Source: Azospirillum sp. (GTDB lineage Bacteria > Pseudomonadota > Alphaproteobacteria > Azospirillales > Azospirillaceae). From it: DNA of 64,000 bases. The DNA lies in the NCBI GenBank assembly GCA_027486405.1, contig JAIXPD010000060.1:31015-95014 (forward strand). The letters are read 5' to 3'. The notes under the pieces are model-generated. The model was not told the DNA's origin, searched no databases, and saw only the letters and a list, made by a program, of their open reading frames with translations. Position 1 is the stretch's first letter. Every line of letters begins with the position of its first letter. A program made the translations under genes and the position numbers. Below, one piece after another: positions 27,664 to 37,458 of the stretch.

Positions 27664-28782
27664 ATGCCGGATGGCGCTTGGAACGGGGGGCCGCCGGGCG
27701 ACGCGGCCAAACGCGCGACCGCGAAAGAAGCGGTGCTGTCGGTCGGCTTCATCCTGGCCAACCGCTTCACCTTGACCGCGCTCGCGACCTTTCTCGACGC
27801 GCTGCGGCTGGCGGCGGACGATGGCGACGGATCGCGGCAAATCCGCTGCCGCTGGACCATCATGGGGTCGGGGGCCGAGCCGGTGCGGTCGAGCTGCGGC
27901 GTGTCCATCGGCGCGTGGGAGGCGTTCCAGGATCCGCGCGGCTTCCATTACATCGTCGTCGTCGGCGGTCTGCTCCACCCCGGCCCGCAATTGGACGACG
28001 AGACGGTCGCCTATCTGAAGGCGGCCGCCGCCGCCGGGGTGACGCTGGTCGGGGTCTGCACCGGCGGTTTCGCCCTGAGCCGCATCGGCCTGATGAACCG
28101 GCGGCGCTGCTGCGTGAGCTGGTATCACTACAGCGATTATGTGGAGGAGTTCCCGGACGTCGAGCCGGTGGCCGATCAGCTCTACGTCGTTGACCGCGAC
28201 CGCATCACCTGTTCGGGCGGTGCCGGGGTGGCCGATCTGGCCGCGTACCTGATCGAACGGCATCTGGGCCGGGCCTGCGCGCAGAAGACCATGCACATCA
28301 TGCTGATCGACAAGGCCCGTCCCGCCAACCAGCCGCAACCCCAGCCGCCGACCCACAACGAGGTGGTGAACGACCGGGTGCGCCGCGCCCTGCTGCTGAT
28401 GGAACAGCATCTGGCCGATCCGCTGACGGTCGAGGACATCGCCCGCAAGGTCAACATCAGCACCCGCCAGTTCGAACGGCTGTTCCGCTTTTCCACCGGC
28501 GTGAGTCCGACCGCCTTTTACCGGGTGCTGCGCCTGCGCTATGGCCTGTGGCTGCTGCGCAACTCGACCCGCTCCATCACCGACATCGCGGTGGAGTGCG
28601 GGTTTGCCGATTGCGCCCATTTCTCGCGCCAATTCCGCGAGGGGTTCGGCGTGTCCCCGTCCGCCCTGCGGCGCGGCGGGCCGGAGGTGGAGGGACTGAC
28701 CCTGCCCACCGACGGCCCGTCGGCCCTGCTGCGCGCCTTCGATCTGCGCAGCGTTCCGCCGGACCGGCGGATTTACGAGTAG
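27664..28782 (+). CDS. GlxA-family AraC-type transcriptional regulator
   Basis: Second regulator of the GlxA/GbdR class, 372 residues. The DJ-1/PfpI-like domain lies at about 20-210 (LVGVCTGGFALSRIGLM) and the AraC DNA-binding domain at about 250-345, with VEDIARKVNISTRQFERLF and GFADCAHFSRQFREGFG. ATG 27664 is preceded by GGGAG. It sits 180 bp after the fusion chemoreceptor and before the hydrolase/TetR pair. Relatives regulate carnitine, arginine or betaine genes, and the ligand is not determinable here. It is clearly diverged from the GbdR-like gene, so not a recent duplicate. Confidence 0.85.
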   Translation: MPDGAWNGGPPGDAAKRATAKEAVLSVGFILANRFTLTALATFLDALRLAADDGDGSRQIRCRWTIMGSGAEPVRSSCGVSIGAWEAFQDPRGFHYIVVVGGLLHPGPQLDDETVAYLKAAAAAGVTLVGVCTGGFALSRIGLMNRRRCCVSWYHYSDYVEEFPDVEPVADQLYVVDRDRITCSGGAGVADLAAYLIERHLGRACAQKTMHIMLIDKARPANQPQPQPPTHNEVVNDRVRRALLLMEQHLADPLTVEDIARKVNISTRQFERLFRFSTGVSPTAFYRVLRLRYGLWLLRNSTRSITDIAVECGFADCAHFSRQFREGFGVSPSALRRGGPEVEGLTLPTDGPSALLRAFDLRSVPPDRRIYE

Positions 28783-28791
28783 AAATGGCGA

Positions 28792-29604
28792 TCACACCGT
28801 GACCGTCCAGGATCGAATCTCGTCCAGGCGTCGTTGCGCTGCCGTGTCGTCACCGCCCTGGGCCGGGTGGAATCCGGGGACAAAGAAGCGCAACCAGGGC
28901 AGGGCCTGGCGGGGAAAATAGCCCGATGGCCGGAACAGGAAACGGGCCGCCTCCACCCAGGTCCGGGCGCGCCACAGGCCGCCGACCCGGTGGACGTTGT
29001 CCAGCGTTTGCACCATGGTTTCCACCAGCATCAACAGGCTGATGTAGAGCATCCACAGGGTCCGCCGCCAATAGCCGCCGCCCAAGGCGCAGTACACCTC
29101 GAAGGCGACGGCGCGGTGTTCGTGCTCCTCCGCCGAATGCCACAGCCACAGGGCGCGCAGGGCGGGGGGTGCCCCGTCCAACCACACCTCGTCCCGCAAC
29201 AGGGCGTCGCCCTGGGTGGCGGTGAAATGCTCGTACGCGATGACGATGGCCAACTTGTTCAGCACGCTCATCCCGCGCCCCTGCTTGATTCGCCAGCCGA
29301 TGATGGGCGCGAGGACGAAACGCAGCCCCTGTTCCTCCAGCCGTCGGTTCAGGCGGACATGCACGCCGGTGTGCGCCGCCTCCTGCCGGATGAAGCGGTC
29401 GATGTCGTCGCGCAGGGTGGGGTCGGTGATGGCGGGAAGCGCCTCCCGCAGGGTGGCGATGAAGTATTTCTCGCCGGTTGGCAACATCAGGGAGCTGGCG
29501 TTGAACATTTGACTGCGCCAAACGTCACCACCAAGCCAATTGACGGACAACGTTTCCAGGGCCGCATCATCAAGCGTGAAGCGGCGGACCACAAGATCCG
29601 ACAT
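28792..29604 (-). CDS. Predicted metal-dependent hydrolase (COG3687/PF10118 type)
   Basis: Protein of 270 residues with carboxylate/histidine clusters like a ferritin-type di-metal site: RQEAAHTGVHVRLNRRL near residue 90 and HSAEEHEHRAVAFE near 170, the hallmark of this uncharacterised family. One hydrophobic segment at about 190-205 may touch the membrane. ATG 29604 has GGAGG at five bases. It ends 9 bp from the convergent GlxA regulator gene and is divergent, by about 100 bp, from a TetR gene that probably controls it. The function is unknown; similarity to lipid-modifying di-iron proteins is only suggestive. Confidence 0.75.
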   Translation of the reverse strand: MSDLVVRRFTLDDAALETLSVNWLGGDVWRSQMFNASSLMLPTGEKYFIATLREALPAITDPTLRDDIDRFIRQEAAHTGVHVRLNRRLEEQGLRFVLAPIIGWRIKQGRGMSVLNKLAIVIAYEHFTATQGDALLRDEVWLDGAPPALRALWLWHSAEEHEHRAVAFEVYCALGGGYWRRTLWMLYISLLMLVETMVQTLDNVHRVGGLWRARTWVEAARFLFRPSGYFPRQALPWLRFFVPGFHPAQGGDDTAAQRRLDEIRSWTVTV

Positions 29605-29707
29605 GGGATCCTCCATTTGTCTGGTCGGTGCTGTTTTTGATCTGGACGAGGGCAGGATAGCGAGGGATGGTGTGCGGGCAAACTCGCTTTCCCGGACCAG
29701 CACGGCG

Positions 29708-30406
29708 ATGACCGACGATACGGATCAACAGCTTGATTCCATGAGAAAAAAGCCGAGACAGCCGCGCGCGTGGCGCACGGTGGCGACGATTTTCGAAGCG
29801 ACCGTTCAGATTTTGGCCCGGCATGGCGAAGGCGGTTTGACCACCAACCGGGTGGCGGAACGGGCGGGTGTCTCCATCGGCACGCTGTACCAGTATTTTC
29901 CCGGCATGGACGCGATCATTCTGGCGATGATTGACTGGCGGCGGCGGCAGATCGTCGCCGATCTGGAAAAGATGCTGGCGGCGGCGGGCGCGTCCAACGA
30001 CGATCCGGCGGTCCACACCCGGCTGTACATCCGCACGCTGGTGCAGGCGTTCGGCATCCCCGCGCCCGGGACCGGCCCGCTGCTGCGCCGGGCGTGGCTG
30101 CTGGACCACACGCCCGAATGCATCGCCATGATGCAGGACACGGTGGCGCTGACCCACGCGGCGCTGGTGCAACGGGCGCACCCGGATTACCCGCCGCCCA
30201 GCCCTGCCGACCTGTTCGTGGCCACCCGTGGGGTGATGGGGGCGATCCGCGCGGCGGTGCTGGAAGGCTCCGACCTGCCGGGAACCCAAGCGTTCGAAGA
30301 CGCGCTGACGACGATCACCCTGGCCCTGACCCGCCGCCCCACTGGATCGCGACACGAATCGCGACACGGCGACGCAGTGGGCGGGGGAGAATCGGGGCCA
30401 ACTTGA
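29708..30406 (+). CDS. TetR/AcrR-family regulator
   Basis: Repressor-type protein of 232 residues with an N-terminal TetR helix-turn-helix (about 25-75: GGLTTNRVAERAGVSIGTLYQYFPG) and a C-terminal helical ligand-binding region (about 95-215). It is divergent from the metal-dependent hydrolase gene, the classic arrangement for local control. It does not look like BetI, whose N-terminal sequence and length differ. I chose ATG 29708; the open frame extends into the opposite-strand gene upstream. Confidence 0.85.
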   Translation: MTDDTDQQLDSMRKKPRQPRAWRTVATIFEATVQILARHGEGGLTTNRVAERAGVSIGTLYQYFPGMDAIILAMIDWRRRQIVADLEKMLAAAGASNDDPAVHTRLYIRTLVQAFGIPAPGTGPLLRRAWLLDHTPECIAMMQDTVALTHAALVQRAHPDYPPPSPADLFVATRGVMGAIRAAVLEGSDLPGTQAFEDALTTITLALTRRPTGSRHESRHGDAVGGGESGPT

Positions 30407-30745
30407 ACGTTTCCGACGATGCTGTCGCTTGCGTTCAAATGGAATGGCCACTCTGTTCTAGCCTGTCCGATCCATTCAGCTTTCTACTGATCCCTGCGAA
30501 AAGCGCGAGGCAGGCATGTCCAACCAGTCGATCGTCTCACCCATCCCAACGCGGTTTCGCATCTTGAGCATTGGGGCCGCGCGTGGCGGAATCCGGGATC
30601 CAAGAAGACCGGCGTCGTCACCGTCGGGGCGGGTGGGTGCGGGCCGACGGTTGCCTGTCATCGGGCCGAAGGGCCTGAGGCCCGGCTGACCATCCCCCCC
30701 CAGGACCGACGCCCGTCCATCCTTTGATGCACAAGGACCTTGCCC
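30407..30745 (+). other. Intergenic region upstream of sdaA
   Basis: 339 bp without a convincing gene. An inverted repeat TTGAACG (30403-30409) / CGTTCAA (30432-30438) starts at the tetR stop codon. I looked for a glycine riboswitch, given the serine dehydratase gene downstream, and did not find its conserved core. Confidence 0.35.
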
Positions 30746-32125
30746 ATGGCCGTCAGCGTCTTCGATGTGTTCAAGATCGGCATCGGGCCGTCCAGTTCGC
30801 ACACCGTCGGGCCGATGAAGGCCGCCGCCGCCTTCGTCACCGGTCTGGCCGACCGCGCCGACCGGACGGCGGTGGAGCGGGTGACGGCGGAGCTGTACGG
30901 CTCGCTCGCCCTGACCGGCGTCGGCCACGCCACCGACAGCGCGGTGCTGCTGGGGTTGTTGGGGGAATGGCCCGACACCGTCGATCCCGAACGGATCCCG
31001 GCCCTGGTCGAGGGGATTCGGCGCGACCGGCGGCTGGCGCTGGGCGGCGGTCCCGTCATCGCCTTTGACCCCGACCGGGATTTGCTGCTGCACAAGGGCG
31101 AGACGCTGCCCGGCCACCCCAACGGCATGCGGCTGACCGCGCGCGACGCCGCCGGAACCCTGCTCGACACCCGCGTCTATTACTCCGTCGGCGGCGGCTT
31201 CGTCGTGACGGAGGAGGAGTTGCACCGCAACGAACCCGCGCCCGGGGTGCCCGACGTTCCCTATGATTTCAACTCCGCCGACGAGATGCTGGCGTTGGCG
31301 CGGGACAGCGGGCGCAGCATCGCCGCCCTGGTCCGCGACAACGAGCGCGTCACCCGCAGCGACGAGGAGATCGATGAGGGGATGCGCCGCATCTGGGGGG
31401 CGATGAAAGGCTGCGTGGCGCGTGGCATCACCCAGGACGGCGTTCTGCCCGGTGGACTGAAGGTGCGCCGCCGCGCCGCCGCGCTCTACCGCGACGCGTG
31501 CAGCAAGGCGGAATCGGCGCTGCGCGACCCGATGGCGGTGATGGACTGGATCAGCGTCTACGCCATCGCGGTGAACGAGGAAAACGCCGCCGGTGGACGG
31601 GTGGTGACGGCCCCGACCAACGGGGCGGCGGGCATCGTTCCGGCGGTGCTGCATTACTACGACCGCTTTTGCCACAACGCCAGCGAGCGCGGGATCTTCG
31701 ATTTCCTGCTGACCGCCACCGCCATCGCCACGCTCTACAAAAAGAACGCCTCAATCTCCGGGGCGGAGGTCGGGTGCCAGGGCGAGGTCGGGGTGGCCTG
31801 TTCGATGGCGGCGGGCGGGCTGGCCGCCGCGATGGGCGGAACCCCGGCGCAGATCGAAAACGCCGCCGAAATCGGCATGGAGCACAATCTGGGCCTGACC
31901 TGCGACCCCATCGGCGGGCTGGTGCAGATCCCCTGCATCGAACGCAACGCGATCGGCGCGGTCAAGGCGATCAACGCCGCCCGTCTGGCCCTGAACAGCG
32001 ACGGCCTGCACCATGTCTCGCTCGACAAGGTGATCCGCACCATGCGGGAAACCGGGGCCGACATGCAGACGAAATACAAGGAAACGTCGCTTGGCGGCTT
32101 GGCCGTCAACGTCGTCGAGTGCTGA
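30746..32125 (+). CDS. sdaA: L-serine ammonia-lyase (serine dehydratase)
   Basis: Iron-sulfur enzyme of 459 residues that deaminates L-serine to pyruvate. The N-terminal beta domain starts [20 protein letters not shown]. The alpha domain carries the catalytic and cluster-binding cysteines, in [13 protein letters not shown] near 345, [14 protein letters not shown] near 390, and the conserved VVEC at the C-terminus. ATG 30746 has AAGGA at eight bases. In Pseudomonas the glycine made from betaine leaves via serine, and a serine dehydratase is part of the GbdR regulon, which fits its place between betaine regulators and dgcA. Confidence 0.93.
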   Translation: MAVSVFDVFKIGIGPSSSHTVGPMKAAAAFVTGLADRADRTAVERVTAELYGSLALTGVGHATDSAVLLGLLGEWPDTVDPERIPALVEGIRRDRRLALGGGPVIAFDPDRDLLLHKGETLPGHPNGMRLTARDAAGTLLDTRVYYSVGGGFVVTEEELHRNEPAPGVPDVPYDFNSADEMLALARDSGRSIAALVRDNERVTRSDEEIDEGMRRIWGAMKGCVARGITQDGVLPGGLKVRRRAAALYRDACSKAESALRDPMAVMDWISVYAIAVNEENAAGGRVVTAPTNGAAGIVPAVLHYYDRFCHNASERGIFDFLLTATAIATLYKKNASISGAEVGCQGEVGVACSMAAGGLAAAMGGTPAQIENAAEIGMEHNLGLTCDPIGGLVQIPCIERNAIGAVKAINAARLALNSDGLHHVSLDKVIRTMRETGADMQTKYKETSLGGLAVNVVEC

Positions 32126-32292
32126 TCCGTTCACCCCGGCGGGACAGGGACGCGCCATGACGATCCTGCCCGCCGGTCTGCGCGCAAATGCGACGGCCTG
32201 TCGCAATCCTGCGGTGATCTGTCGCGGGTTGGCAGGTTTCCTTGACGATCCGGTGACATCCTTTTTCCATCGACAGTGAGAAGCGAGCCGCC

Positions 32293-34329
32293 ATGCCGTC
32301 GCCCGCCGAAACCCTTCTCAAGCCCTTGACGATCAAGCATCTGACCCTGCGCAACCGGGTCATGAGCACCAGCCACGCGCCGGGATACGGATCGGAGGGC
32401 AAACCCAAGGAACGCTACCAGCTCTACCACGAGGAAAAGGCCAAGGGGGGCATCGCGCTGACCATGTTCGGCGGCTCCTCCTCGGTCGCGGTGGACAGCC
32501 CGGCGGCCCCGTGGAACCAGATCTCCGTCGCCGACGACAGCGTGATTCCGTTTCTGCGCGAGTTCTCCGACCGGGTCCACCGGCATGGCGCGGCGCTGAT
32601 GATCCAGTTGACCCATATGGGGCGGCGCACGCGTTGGGACACGGAGCATTGGTTGCCCACCGTCTCGGCCTCGGCCCGGCGGGAACCGGCGCACCGCAAC
32701 ACGCCCAAGGAGATGGAAGACTGGGATTTCAAGCGGATCATCGCCAGCTTTGCGGCGGCGGCCCGCCGCTGCAAGGAAGGCGGGCTGGACGGGTTCGAGC
32801 TGTCCGCCGCCCATGGCCATCTGATTGACCAGTTTTGGAGTCCGTCGGTCAACCGCCGCACCGACAAATACGGCGGCAGCCTGGAAAACCGCATGCGTTT
32901 CGGCATCGAGGTGTTCGAGGCCATCCGGGCGGAGGTCGGCGACGACTACATCGTCGGCATCCGCATGTCGGGCGACGAGCTGATCGACGATGGCCTGACC
33001 AACGAGGATTGCGTCACCATCGCCCGCACCTACGCCGAACGCGGGCTGATCGATTTCGTCAATGTGCTGGGCGGACAGGCGCGCGACCACATGGCGCACG
33101 CGATTTCCCTGCCCAACATGTCCTTTCCCGTCGCCCCCTTCCTGCATCTGCCCAGCAGCATCAAGCGCGAGGTCGGCATCCCGGTCTTCCACGCCCAGCG
33201 CGTGACCGATCTGGCCACCGCCGCCCGCGCGGTGGAGGAGGGGCATGTGGACATGGTCGCCATGACCCGCGCCCACATCGCCGACCCGCATCTGATGCGC
33301 AAGCTGTCCGAAGGCCGTTTGGACGATGTGCGGCAATGCGTGGGGGCTGGCTATTGCATCGACCGGATTTACGTGGGCGGTGACGCCCTGTGCATCCAGA
33401 ACGCGGCGACCGGACGCGAAGCGACCATGCCGCACGTCATCGCCAAGGCCCCGGCCCGCCGCCGCGTGGTGGTGGTGGGGGCGGGACCGGCCGGGCTGGA
33501 AGCCGCGCGGGTCTGCGCCGAGCGCGGCCATGCGGTGCTGCTGCTGGAGCGCGCCCCGGCGTCGGGCGGGCAAATCTCCGTCGCCGCCAAGGCCACCTGG
33601 CGGGAGGCGCTGACCGGAATCACCCGCTGGCTGACCCAGCAGGCGGTCAAGCTGGGCGTCGAGATCCGCTATGGGGTGGAGGCCACCGCCGCGTTGGTGC
33701 GGGCCGAACAGCCCGACGTGGTGATCGTCGCGACCGGCGGGCGTCCCGACCGGGGCGACTTTCCCGGAGCGGACCTGACCGTCACCAGCTGGGACGTGCT
33801 AACCGGGGCGGTGGAGCCGACCGGCAGCGTCCTGATGTATGACGGAACCGGCCAGCATCACGGTTCCTCCTGCGCCGAATTCATGGCGACGCGCGGCGCG
33901 CTGGTGGAGATCGCCACCCCCGACCGCATGGTCGCGGAGGAGGTCGGGACCACCAACCAGCCGATCCATCTGCGCGAGCTGTACCGGCTGGGCGTGATGA
34001 TGACGACGAATCACACGCTGGTGGAGGTATACCCGGAGGGCAACCGCCGCGTCGCCGTCCTGCGCAACGACTACACCCATGAAGAGGAAGAACGGCTGGT
34101 CGATCAGATCGTGGTCGAGTTGGGGACCCAGCCCAACGACGGCCTGTATTTCGACCTGAAGGCGCAGGCGGCCAACCAGGGCCAAACCGATCTGGACCGG
34201 CTGTTGAGCGGGCAACCGCAACCGGTCCCGGCCAGTGGCTACGCCCTGTTCCGCATCGGCGACGCGGTGGCCGGGCGCAACATCCACGCCGCCATCTACG
34301 ACGCCGCGCGTCTGTGCAAGGATCTGTGA
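32293..34329 (+). CDS. dgcA: Dimethylglycine demethylase subunit A (DgcA)
   Basis: Flavoenzyme of 678 residues related to 2,4-dienoyl-CoA reductase: an N-terminal FMN TIM barrel (about 1-340, with [19 protein letters not shown]), then a cysteine cluster, then an FAD/NAD-type domain starting [15 protein letters not shown] near 393. It oxidises dimethylglycine to sarcosine, passing electrons to DgcB and the ETF. The usual 4Fe-4S pattern C-x2-C-x2-C-x11-C reads C349, A352, C355, C367, so the second cysteine is missing. It heads a tight cluster dgcA-dgcB-etfA-etfB. Stachydrine demethylase-type relatives are the alternative. Confidence 0.87.
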   Translation: MPSPAETLLKPLTIKHLTLRNRVMSTSHAPGYGSEGKPKERYQLYHEEKAKGGIALTMFGGSSSVAVDSPAAPWNQISVADDSVIPFLREFSDRVHRHGAALMIQLTHMGRRTRWDTEHWLPTVSASARREPAHRNTPKEMEDWDFKRIIASFAAAARRCKEGGLDGFELSAAHGHLIDQFWSPSVNRRTDKYGGSLENRMRFGIEVFEAIRAEVGDDYIVGIRMSGDELIDDGLTNEDCVTIARTYAERGLIDFVNVLGGQARDHMAHAISLPNMSFPVAPFLHLPSSIKREVGIPVFHAQRVTDLATAARAVEEGHVDMVAMTRAHIADPHLMRKLSEGRLDDVRQCVGAGYCIDRIYVGGDALCIQNAATGREATMPHVIAKAPARRRVVVVGAGPAGLEAARVCAERGHAVLLLERAPASGGQISVAAKATWREALTGITRWLTQQAVKLGVEIRYGVEATAALVRAEQPDVVIVATGGRPDRGDFPGADLTVTSWDVLTGAVEPTGSVLMYDGTGQHHGSSCAEFMATRGALVEIATPDRMVAEEVGTTNQPIHLRELYRLGVMMTTNHTLVEVYPEGNRRVAVLRNDYTHEEEERLVDQIVVELGTQPNDGLYFDLKAQAANQGQTDLDRLLSGQPQPVPASGYALFRIGDAVAGRNIHAAIYDAARLCKDL

Positions 34330-34330
34330 G

Positions 34331-36235
34331 ATGGTCGCCGCCGCGCTCTCCACGGTCACGCTGACGGTCCTGCTGGTCGGGCTGGGGCTGGCCCTGGTGC
34401 AGGCGCGGCGTTGGCGCGCCGGGCGGGCGGCCAAGGTCGGTGTGTGGGCCGGTCTTGCCGCACTGCCCGGCCGCTATCTGGTCGATGTGCACGACGTGGT
34501 CGGGCGCACGCCGTTCAACGCGCGGTTCCACGCCCTGACGGCGGGCGGCTTTCTCGCCGCGCTGGCCCTGTCGGTCGCGCTGGTGGTTCCGTCGTTGCGC
34601 CACCCGCTGCTGTGGGGGGGGCTGGCCCTGGCGCTGACGGTCATGCTGGCGGGTGGCCTGATGGTCGGCTACCGCCGCCGCGTGCTGCGCCCGGCGGAGC
34701 TGTCGGGCGGGCGGTTCAGCCGTTTGCCGGTGGCGCTGACCGGCTTTTCCGCCGCCTTCCTGCTGGTGGCGCTGGACCAGAGCGCGGGCGGGATCCTGCC
34801 GGTGTGGTTTGCCTTGGGGCTGGTCGCGGTCGGCGGTTGGGGCTTGGCCGAACTGGTGTTCGGCGTCTGGAACGGGCCGTTGAAGCACGCCGTCCATGGC
34901 GCGCTGCATCTGGCCTTTCACCCGCGCCCCGACCGTTTTCACGATGGGGCCGGACGCGACACCGGCTTGCGACCGCTGGATCTGGCGCAGGCGGACGCGC
35001 CGCTGGGGGCGGGGCAGGCGGTCGATTTCGCTTGGAACCGTTTGCTGGGCTTTGACGCCTGTGTGCAGTGCGGCCGGTGCGAAAGCGCCTGCCCGGCCTA
35101 CGCCGCCGGGTTGCCGCTGAACCCGAAAAAGCTGGTGCAGGATCTGGTCCTGTCGCTCGACGACGGGTCGGATGACCGCGCCTACGCCGGGCATGGTCAT
35201 CCGGGTCGGCCTATCGGAGCGGCGGTGACGGGGCCGACGCGTCCTCTGGTCGGGGCCGACGCCTTGATCCACCCGGACACGCTGTGGGCCTGCACCACCT
35301 GCCGGGCCTGCGTGCAGGAATGCCCGATGATGATCGAGCATGTCGACGCGGTCGTCGATCTGCGCCGCTTTCAAACGCTGGAGCGCGGGGCAACCCCAGT
35401 GAAGGCGGCGGGCGTGCTGGAGGAGTTGCGCGCCACCGACACCCCCAGCGGGCGGGCGTTGGACCGTCGGTTGGATTGGGCGGTGGATCTGCGTCTGCCG
35501 GTGCTGGCGGCGGGTGAGAGCTGCGACACGCTGCTGTGGCTGGGCGACGGCGCGTTTGATCTGCGCAACCAGCGCAGCTTGCGCGCGCTGGTGCTGCTGC
35601 TGCGCCGGGCCGGGGTGGAGTTCGCCGTGTTGGGCGCGGCGGAGCTGGATTGCGGCGACGTCGCCCGCCGGTTGGGGGATGAGGCGACCTTTCAGGATTT
35701 GGCCCGCCGCAACATCCAGACGCTGGAGGCCCGCCGCTTCCGCCGCATCGTCACCGCCGACCCGCACGCCTTCCACTGCCTGCGCAACGAATACCCGGCC
35801 CTGGGCGGGCGCTGGACCGTGCAGCATCACAGCGCGGTTCTGCTGGACCTGCTGACCAGCGGCGCGCTGGCGGTGACGCGGCCCCTGGCCGGGCCGGTGG
35901 CCTACCACGATCCCTGTTACCTGGGCCGCTACAACGGGGAGATCGACGCCCCGCGCGCTGTGCTCGACGCCATCGGCGCGCAGCGGCGGGAGATGGAGCG
36001 CTCCGGCCTGCGGTCGCGCTGTTGCGGTGGCGGCGGCGGCGCGCCCTTGACCGATGTGGTGGGCGAACGCCGGATCCCGGACATGCGGATGGACGACGCC
36101 CGCGCCACCGGCGCGCCGACCCTGGCGGTGGGCTGCCCCACCTGCACCCTGATGCTGGAGGGGGTGGTGGAGCCGCGCCCGCAGGTCGCCGAATTGGCCG
36201 AACTGGTGCTGACCGCGACGGAGCCGACGCCATGA
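34331..36235 (+). CDS. dgcB: Dimethylglycine demethylase subunit B (DgcB), membrane iron-sulfur protein
   Basis: Protein of 634 residues with about five N-terminal membrane segments (to about residue 190), two ferredoxin-type 4Fe-4S motifs (CVQCGRCESACP from C244, CTTCRACVQECP from C321), and a C-terminal heterodisulfide-reductase-like part with two cysteine-rich motifs (HDPCYLGRYNG near 535 and CCGGGGG near 565, then GCPTC). It should carry electrons from DgcA towards the ETF or the quinone pool. It starts one base after the dgcA stop and overlaps etfA by four bases. Confidence 0.88.
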   Translation: MVAAALSTVTLTVLLVGLGLALVQARRWRAGRAAKVGVWAGLAALPGRYLVDVHDVVGRTPFNARFHALTAGGFLAALALSVALVVPSLRHPLLWGGLALALTVMLAGGLMVGYRRRVLRPAELSGGRFSRLPVALTGFSAAFLLVALDQSAGGILPVWFALGLVAVGGWGLAELVFGVWNGPLKHAVHGALHLAFHPRPDRFHDGAGRDTGLRPLDLAQADAPLGAGQAVDFAWNRLLGFDACVQCGRCESACPAYAAGLPLNPKKLVQDLVLSLDDGSDDRAYAGHGHPGRPIGAAVTGPTRPLVGADALIHPDTLWACTTCRACVQECPMMIEHVDAVVDLRRFQTLERGATPVKAAGVLEELRATDTPSGRALDRRLDWAVDLRLPVLAAGESCDTLLWLGDGAFDLRNQRSLRALVLLLRRAGVEFAVLGAAELDCGDVARRLGDEATFQDLARRNIQTLEARRFRRIVTADPHAFHCLRNEYPALGGRWTVQHHSAVLLDLLTSGALAVTRPLAGPVAYHDPCYLGRYNGEIDAPRAVLDAIGAQRREMERSGLRSRCCGGGGGAPLTDVVGERRIPDMRMDDARATGAPTLAVGCPTCTLMLEGVVEPRPQVAELAELVLTATEPTP

Positions 36236-37458
36236 CCGCCCGCCGTCGTGATCCCCGCGCCGAACGCGCCACCCGTGTGGTTCCCAGCGATGGACCCCGC
36301 CTGCGGCTGGCCCTGACCGCTTTGGACAGCGCGGCCCCTGTGTCGGTCCGCCCGCGCCGCGACCCGCGCGCCCGCCGGGCCGACGCGACGGTGCAGACCG
36401 CGCCGCGCCTGCGGCTGGATTGGACCGGCAAAACGTTGGCGGCCCCCGTAACCGTCCCTCTCGCCGCCAGCGGGCGGGGCGTGCGCGCGGCGGTGGAGCC
36501 GGTGTTGCGGGTGATCGACGCCCCGGCCTGTCTGGTGTTTGCGGTGCTCGACCGCGCCGACGGCGCGCTGTCGGCGCTTGACCGGCAGGTTATGGCGGCG
36601 GCGCGCCTGCTGGCCGACGCGCTGGACGGCGCGGTGGTGGCGCTGGCCCCCGATGGGCCGGAGGATTGGGGGGCGCTGGGGGCCGACCGCGTGTTGCCGC
36701 TGCCCGCCGCTTGGTCCCACGAACACGCGCCGGAGAGCCGCACCGCCGCCATTCACGCCGCCATCGCCCGCCTGTCGCCGGTTCACGCGCTGTTTCCCGA
36801 AAGCCAGGACGGCGGTGACGTCGCCCGCCGCGTGGCGGCGATGGCTGGAGAGCGGCTGTTCGCCGGGGTGGAAAGCCTGTCGGCCCAGCGCGTCACCCGC
36901 CGCGCCGGGGGCGGTGCCCGCGAACTGTCCTGCGCGCCGCCGCGCCTGATGTCCATCGCCGCCGACGCGGTCGCCCCGCTGGGGCCGGTGCGCCACGAGG
37001 CCCGCTTGCTCGATCCGGTGACGGCGGAGGTGCCCACGCCCACGCTGGGACCGACCCGCCGCCTGGCGGTCGATCCCGACGGGGTGGGGTTGAACGAGGC
37101 CGATTTCATCCTCAGCGCCGGGAACGGCGTCACCGATTGGGCGGCCTTCGCCGAGTTGGGCCGGGCGCTGGGCGCGACGCGCGCGGGCAGCCGGGTGGTG
37201 TGCGACGCCGGGCATCTGCCGCGCGACCGGCAGGTCGGGGCGTCGGGCACGGTGGTGTCGGCGCGCGGCTATCTGGCCTTCGGCATCGCGGGTGCCCCTC
37301 AGCATCTTCAGGGCATTGGCGGGGTTGGCCACGTCATCGCCATCAACACCGATCTGCACGCGGCGATGATCAAGCGCGCCGATCTGGCGATCATCGCCGA
37401 CGCGCAAGCGGTCATGCCCGCCCTGATCCGCCTGATGAGGGAGCGCACGCATGGTTGA
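36232..37458 (+). CDS. etfA: Electron transfer flavoprotein subunit alpha, dedicated to DgcAB
   Basis: FAD-binding alpha subunit of 408 residues. The C-terminal FAD domain is clear: SARGYLAFGIAGAPQHLQGI near 335-355 and AINTDLHAAMIKRADLAII near 365-385. The N-terminal 90 residues are an arginine-rich extension not found in housekeeping ETF, as in the dgc- and gbc-linked paralogues of pseudomonads. Translational coupling with dgcB (ATGA overlap) and etfB (8-bp overlap) argues for a dedicated electron acceptor in betaine demethylation. Confidence 0.87.
   Translation: MTARRRDPRAERATRVVPSDGPRLRLALTALDSAAPVSVRPRRDPRARRADATVQTAPRLRLDWTGKTLAAPVTVPLAASGRGVRAAVEPVLRVIDAPACLVFAVLDRADGALSALDRQVMAAARLLADALDGAVVALAPDGPEDWGALGADRVLPLPAAWSHEHAPESRTAAIHAAIARLSPVHALFPESQDGGDVARRVAAMAGERLFAGVESLSAQRVTRRAGGGARELSCAPPRLMSIAADAVAPLGPVRHEARLLDPVTAEVPTPTLGPTRRLAVDPDGVGLNEADFILSAGNGVTDWAAFAELGRALGATRAGSRVVCDAGHLPRDRQVGASGTVVSARGYLAFGIAGAPQHLQGIGGVGHVIAINTDLHAAMIKRADLAIIADAQAVMPALIRLMRERTHG

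Noticed and set aside
25963..28632. 889-codon minus-strand open frame
   Set aside because: It overlies the fusion chemoreceptor and the second GlxA regulator in antisense, without a domain of its own.
29708..30406. TetR gene considered as betI
   Set aside because: Its N-terminal sequence and ligand domain do not match BetI, and it is divergent from a hydrolase gene rather than next to betA or betB.
30407..30745. Glycine riboswitch upstream of serine dehydratase
   Set aside because: The conserved aptamer core could not be found in the 339 bp.
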